Shown: piece by piece, positions 5,476 to 7,507 of the stretch
How the letters are laid out: each line of letters opens with the position of its first letter
How positions within the stretch are numbered: the first letter of the stretch is position 1
Origin: an uncultured Eubacteriales bacterium
Lineage (GTDB): Bacteria > Bacillota > Clostridia > Lachnospirales > CAG-274
DNA length: 7,507 bases
Reading direction: 5' to 3'
NCBI GenBank assembly: GCA_902497185.1
Contig: CABVEG010000079.1
Coordinates: 1 to 7,507, forward strand
Position numbers and translations under genes: made by a program
The notes under the pieces: model-generated
What the model was told of the DNA's origin: nothing
What the model saw: only the letters and a program-made list of their open reading frames with translations
The model's database searches: none

Positions 5476-6909
5476 TTATATGGTATAATACTTTTGTTTT
5501 TTGCTCTTAGGTGCTTCAGGAATGGTAAGACCAATCAAACCACAGTCTATCATAGGATGTATATACTTGCTCATAAGATATGCTATGGTTATTCTGTCTT
5601 TAAAAAGTTCTGCAAGTTCCTTTCTGCTCCTTGGAGTTTTGCAGAATTCCAGGATTTCAGTTTCTTCATCAGAAATATTTGATTTTAAAACAGTGTTATT
5701 ATACAAGGTCACCCTAAACACACCTCTATCATTTTCAAAGAGAGGCGCAGGAAGTCCTGCTTCATTCATTGCGTTAATAATAGTTGGGATACCACTATAT
5801 CTGTTTTCTGTTTCCTTCATTACTTCAAGGGCATTTGCTATAAATGGATTTCTTGTATCAGCAGATACTTTACCAAGCTGATCAAGTGTCATTCTGCCAT
5901 ATAGTCCTCCGGGGTTTTCAATCTCAATTCTATTGTTGTACATAGTGATTGTTATAGGGGTAGAATCTGTATGAATACTGTAGTCCCTATGAATAATTGC
6001 GTTAAGAATAATTTCTCTGATTGCAATTATAGGATATTCTGTCTTGTCAGTTCGTTTACCTGTATTTTGGTTAATAATAGTTGTTTCCTTCATATTTCGG
6101 CGCACAAAGGTCATAGCTTCATTAAGCATTTGAGTTAATGTACCATCAATTCGTTTGTTGTCTATAAATCTTTCGCCAACATTTCCCGTCATACTTATTT
6201 CATTGCCCGGTACAGAAACGGCAGTAATACAAAGCTGAGGAAAATAGGCTTGAGGATATTCAGCAAATAGCATTACTCCAGCTAATGTAGGTTTGCTGTT
6301 GTCTGTAAAGCCCTGAAGTTTAGATATTTTTTCCTTGCTGAGGTTTGCTAAATTTGGTTTGGAAATTTTTAAATAAACTATATATTCATCAAAAGCAGGG
6401 GTGTAAATATCCTGAAGCTCTGCTCTTGGCGTTTCTCTCAATTCATCATGTATTTTTTGTTTAAAAGCCTCATAACTATAAACCTCATATTCACTCATTA
6501 GCCTGTCACCATCTGCTACACGAATATAAGAACCCTTTAATCTGCCTGCTCCTTTATAAAAGCAAGGCTTTAAGAAGTTATCAATTTCCTGTATCTCGGC
6601 ACATACTACAGTCTTTCCGTTTATAATAGCAGTTGTACATAATGGTCTGATTGTTGGTTCCATTTGTAAACTCTGCTCCATTATTCTCTTCTGGAGGTCA
6701 GCTGCATCATATACACCACAAATACTGTAGTTGTCATTCTCATCAATGCCAAATATTATTTTACCGCCACCACTCTGATTAGAAAATGAAGAAAAGGTAT
6801 CATAAACCTTGGGACAGCCTTTGTTGGCTGATTTTATTTCAATATAATTACTTTCACATTTTTGTTGTTGTATTGAATTTACTAAACTTATTAATTCGTT
6901 TTCAAGCAT
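5476..6909 (-). CDS. AlbA_2 / GHKL-like / winged-helix putative DNA-binding protein (RecG-like, COG2865 type)
   Basis: A 477-residue cytosolic protein with three modules. At residues 15-135 there is an AlbA_2 (Schlafen-type) domain, with YIEIKSANKGCP, FSSFSNQSGGGKIIFGIDE and GSYIRVADG. At about 290-400 there is a HATPase_c_4-like ATP-binding module, with AIREIILNAIIHRDY (Glu/Asn/His of the N-box) and IEIENPGG. At about 412-465 there is a winged-helix segment, with EILEFCKTPRSRKELAELF. Such proteins are often annotated as RNA- or DNA-binding, or RecG-like helicase, but they lack helicase motifs; their role is poorly known, and several occur on mobile elements. AGGAGG (6918-6923) lies 8 bases before the ATG. 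A near-consensus promoter, an 11-bp dyad and a neighbouring XRE gene suggest repressor control. A terminator abuts its 3' end. Confidence 0.85.
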   Translation of the reverse strand: MLENELISLVNSIQQQKCESNYIEIKSANKGCPKVYDTFSSFSNQSGGGKIIFGIDENDNYSICGVYDAADLQKRIMEQSLQMEPTIRPLCTTAIINGKTVVCAEIQEIDNFLKPCFYKGAGRLKGSYIRVADGDRLMSEYEVYSYEAFKQKIHDELRETPRAELQDIYTPAFDEYIVYLKISKPNLANLSKEKISKLQGFTDNSKPTLAGVMLFAEYPQAYFPQLCITAVSVPGNEISMTGNVGERFIDNKRIDGTLTQMLNEAMTFVRRNMKETTIINQNTGKRTDKTEYPIIAIREIILNAIIHRDYSIHTDSTPITITMYNNRIEIENPGGLYGRMTLDQLGKVSADTRNPFIANALEVMKETENRYSGIPTIINAMNEAGLPAPLFENDRGVFRVTLYNNTVLKSNISDEETEILEFCKTPRSRKELAELFKDRITIAYLMSKYIHPMIDCGLIGLTIPEAPKSKKQKYYTI

Positions 6910-6929
6910 ATTATCAGCCTCCTTATTAA

Positions 6930-6958
6930 ATTATAAGAGTTTTATTAGAAAAAGTCAA
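6930..6958 (-). promoter_or_regulatory. Strong sigma-A-type promoter of the AlbA_2-type gene
   Basis: The minus strand has -35 TTGACT (6953-6958), a 17-base spacer, and -10 TATAAT (6930-6935): one mismatch to consensus in total. The -10 ends 20 bases before the start codon, so the leader is only about 14 bases and holds the ribosome binding site. Confidence 0.75.
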
Positions 6959-6976
6959 TTAAAAATTCTAATAAAA
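6940..6976. promoter_or_regulatory. 11-bp inverted repeat enclosing the -35 box (candidate operator)
   Basis: TTTTATTAGAA (6940-6950) and TTCTAATAAAA (6966-6976) are perfect inverted repeats separated by 15 bases, the spacer carrying the -35 box TTGACT. The half-sites are 26 bases apart centre to centre, about two and a half helical turns. The layout is typical of a repressor operator, and the XRE protein encoded just upstream is the obvious candidate; that link is inference. Confidence 0.6.
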
Positions 6977-7184
6977 TTCACATAAAATAGTTTTTGTATA
7001 ATACAATGATGATAGTTGAGATATGAGGATGAGTGACACATTATTTGGATTTACATTTATGAATATAACAATTAAGAGTTGTTAAGAAAGCACTTTAATA
7101 CATCTAATCATATAGAAATTTAATATGAATTTATTAATGTAACCTCTTGAATTTTGCTTGAAACAATAAGTCATAAAATTAAAG
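6977..7184. other. Intergenic stretch with no supported gene
   Basis: AT-rich DNA between the XRE gene and the operator of the AlbA_2-type gene. I see a plus-strand TATAAT at 6997-7002 without a matching -35, and a 20-codon ORF (7023-7085) with a poor ribosome binding site. Neither is convincing. No strong terminator for the XRE gene is visible here. Confidence 0.5.
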
Positions 7185-7507
7185 TTACTCTCGCATCAAT
7201 TTTTTATGGAAATTTAAAATATTTATTAATGTTTCTTTTTCTTTAGTTGTACAATCACTAAAAAGTATAAGCATTTCTAATTGAAAATCTGTAGGTTTAT
7301 CCTTTTGAATACCATATAATAATTCATCAAGGGTAACATTTAATTCATAAGCAATTTTTACAATAGATATAAAACTTGCTGTTTTTTTGCCATTTTCTAT
7401 ATGGCTTATGTATGAAACGGATAAATTTACTAATTCAGCAAGTTCGGATTGTGTAAGTTTATTTTGCAATCTTATCTCTCGTATTCTTTTACCTGATTGT
7501 TTAGGTA
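7185..7507 (-). CDS. XRE-family HTH transcriptional regulator (5' end outside window)
   Basis: A Cro/CI-type repressor with 106 residues visible. The helix-turn-helix is clear: KLTQSELAELVNLSVSYISH, then IENGKKTAS, then IVKIAYELNVTLDELL. A TTG at 7469 could be taken as the start, but the frame stays open to the window edge and reads KQSGKRIREIRLQNKLTQ, the usual opening of this family. That TTG is therefore an internal Leu and the true start lies beyond 7507. The C-terminal 40 residues (QLEMLILFSDCTTKEKETLI) form a short helical tail with no peptidase domain. It lies in the same orientation as and upstream of the AlbA_2-type gene, 275 bases away, and probably regulates that promoter or its own. 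Confidence 0.85.
   Translation of the reverse strand, partial: PKQSGKRIREIRLQNKLTQSELAELVNLSVSYISHIENGKKTASFISIVKIAYELNVTLDELLYGIQKDKPTDFQLEMLILFSDCTTKEKETLINILNFHKKLMRE

Noticed and set aside
7023..7085. 20-codon plus-strand ORF (starts MRMSDTLFGF)
   Set aside because: Very short, with ribosome binding site spacing poor for either ATG, and the TATAAT at 6997-7002 lacks a usable -35 box.
7467..7469. TTG as the start of the XRE regulator
   Set aside because: The frame is open upstream and encodes the conserved GKRIREIR family opening, so the gene is cut by the window edge.
1..7507. CRISPR array or insertion sequence
   Set aside because: No regularly spaced direct repeats and no transposase coding sequence were seen.

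Overview
The window reads as chromosomal DNA of a low-GC, spore-forming anaerobic member of the Firmicutes (class Clostridia). The evidence is AT-rich DNA with strong AGGAGG-type ribosome binding sites and sigma-A-like promoters, a two-subunit iron-sulfur (class I) fumarase, and the N-terminal part of a sporulation sigma factor of the SigK type. The species cannot be named from the sequence.

Left part (1-1500). Tandem hairpins lie at the extreme left edge. A gene for a tyrosine-rich secreted protein of unknown function follows on the minus strand, with a clear promoter overlapped by an inverted repeat. Next is a minus-strand tRNA-Arg (anticodon CCG).

Middle (1524-4657). A minus-strand operon is read from one promoter near 4630-4657: fumarase alpha subunit, then a 543-residue polytopic membrane protein (GT-C glycosyltransferase-like), then fumarase beta subunit. 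The gaps are 18 and 24 bases. The two halves of one enzyme are therefore separated by an apparently unrelated membrane protein gene.

Divergent 4.6-5.1 kb region. A plus-strand promoter is followed by about 335 bases before the sigma gene. This stretch holds a possible 44-codon membrane-peptide ORF, several hairpins, and a terminator-like hairpin whose right arm contains the ribosome binding site of the sigma gene.

Right part (5093-7507). The sigma gene matches SigK only up to the residues CIEN of region 2, then stops. By recalled alignment this is the codon at which the B. subtilis skin element interrupts sigK. Beyond it, on the minus strand, lie a transcription terminator, an AlbA_2/GHKL/winged-helix protein (RecG-like, COG2865 type) with a strong promoter spanned by an 11-bp inverted repeat, and an XRE-family repressor that runs off the right edge. 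The most interesting reading is that 5.38 kb onward is one end of a sigK-intervening (skin-like) element. The main alternative is a decayed sigK copy. The window does not include the other end, so this stays an inference.
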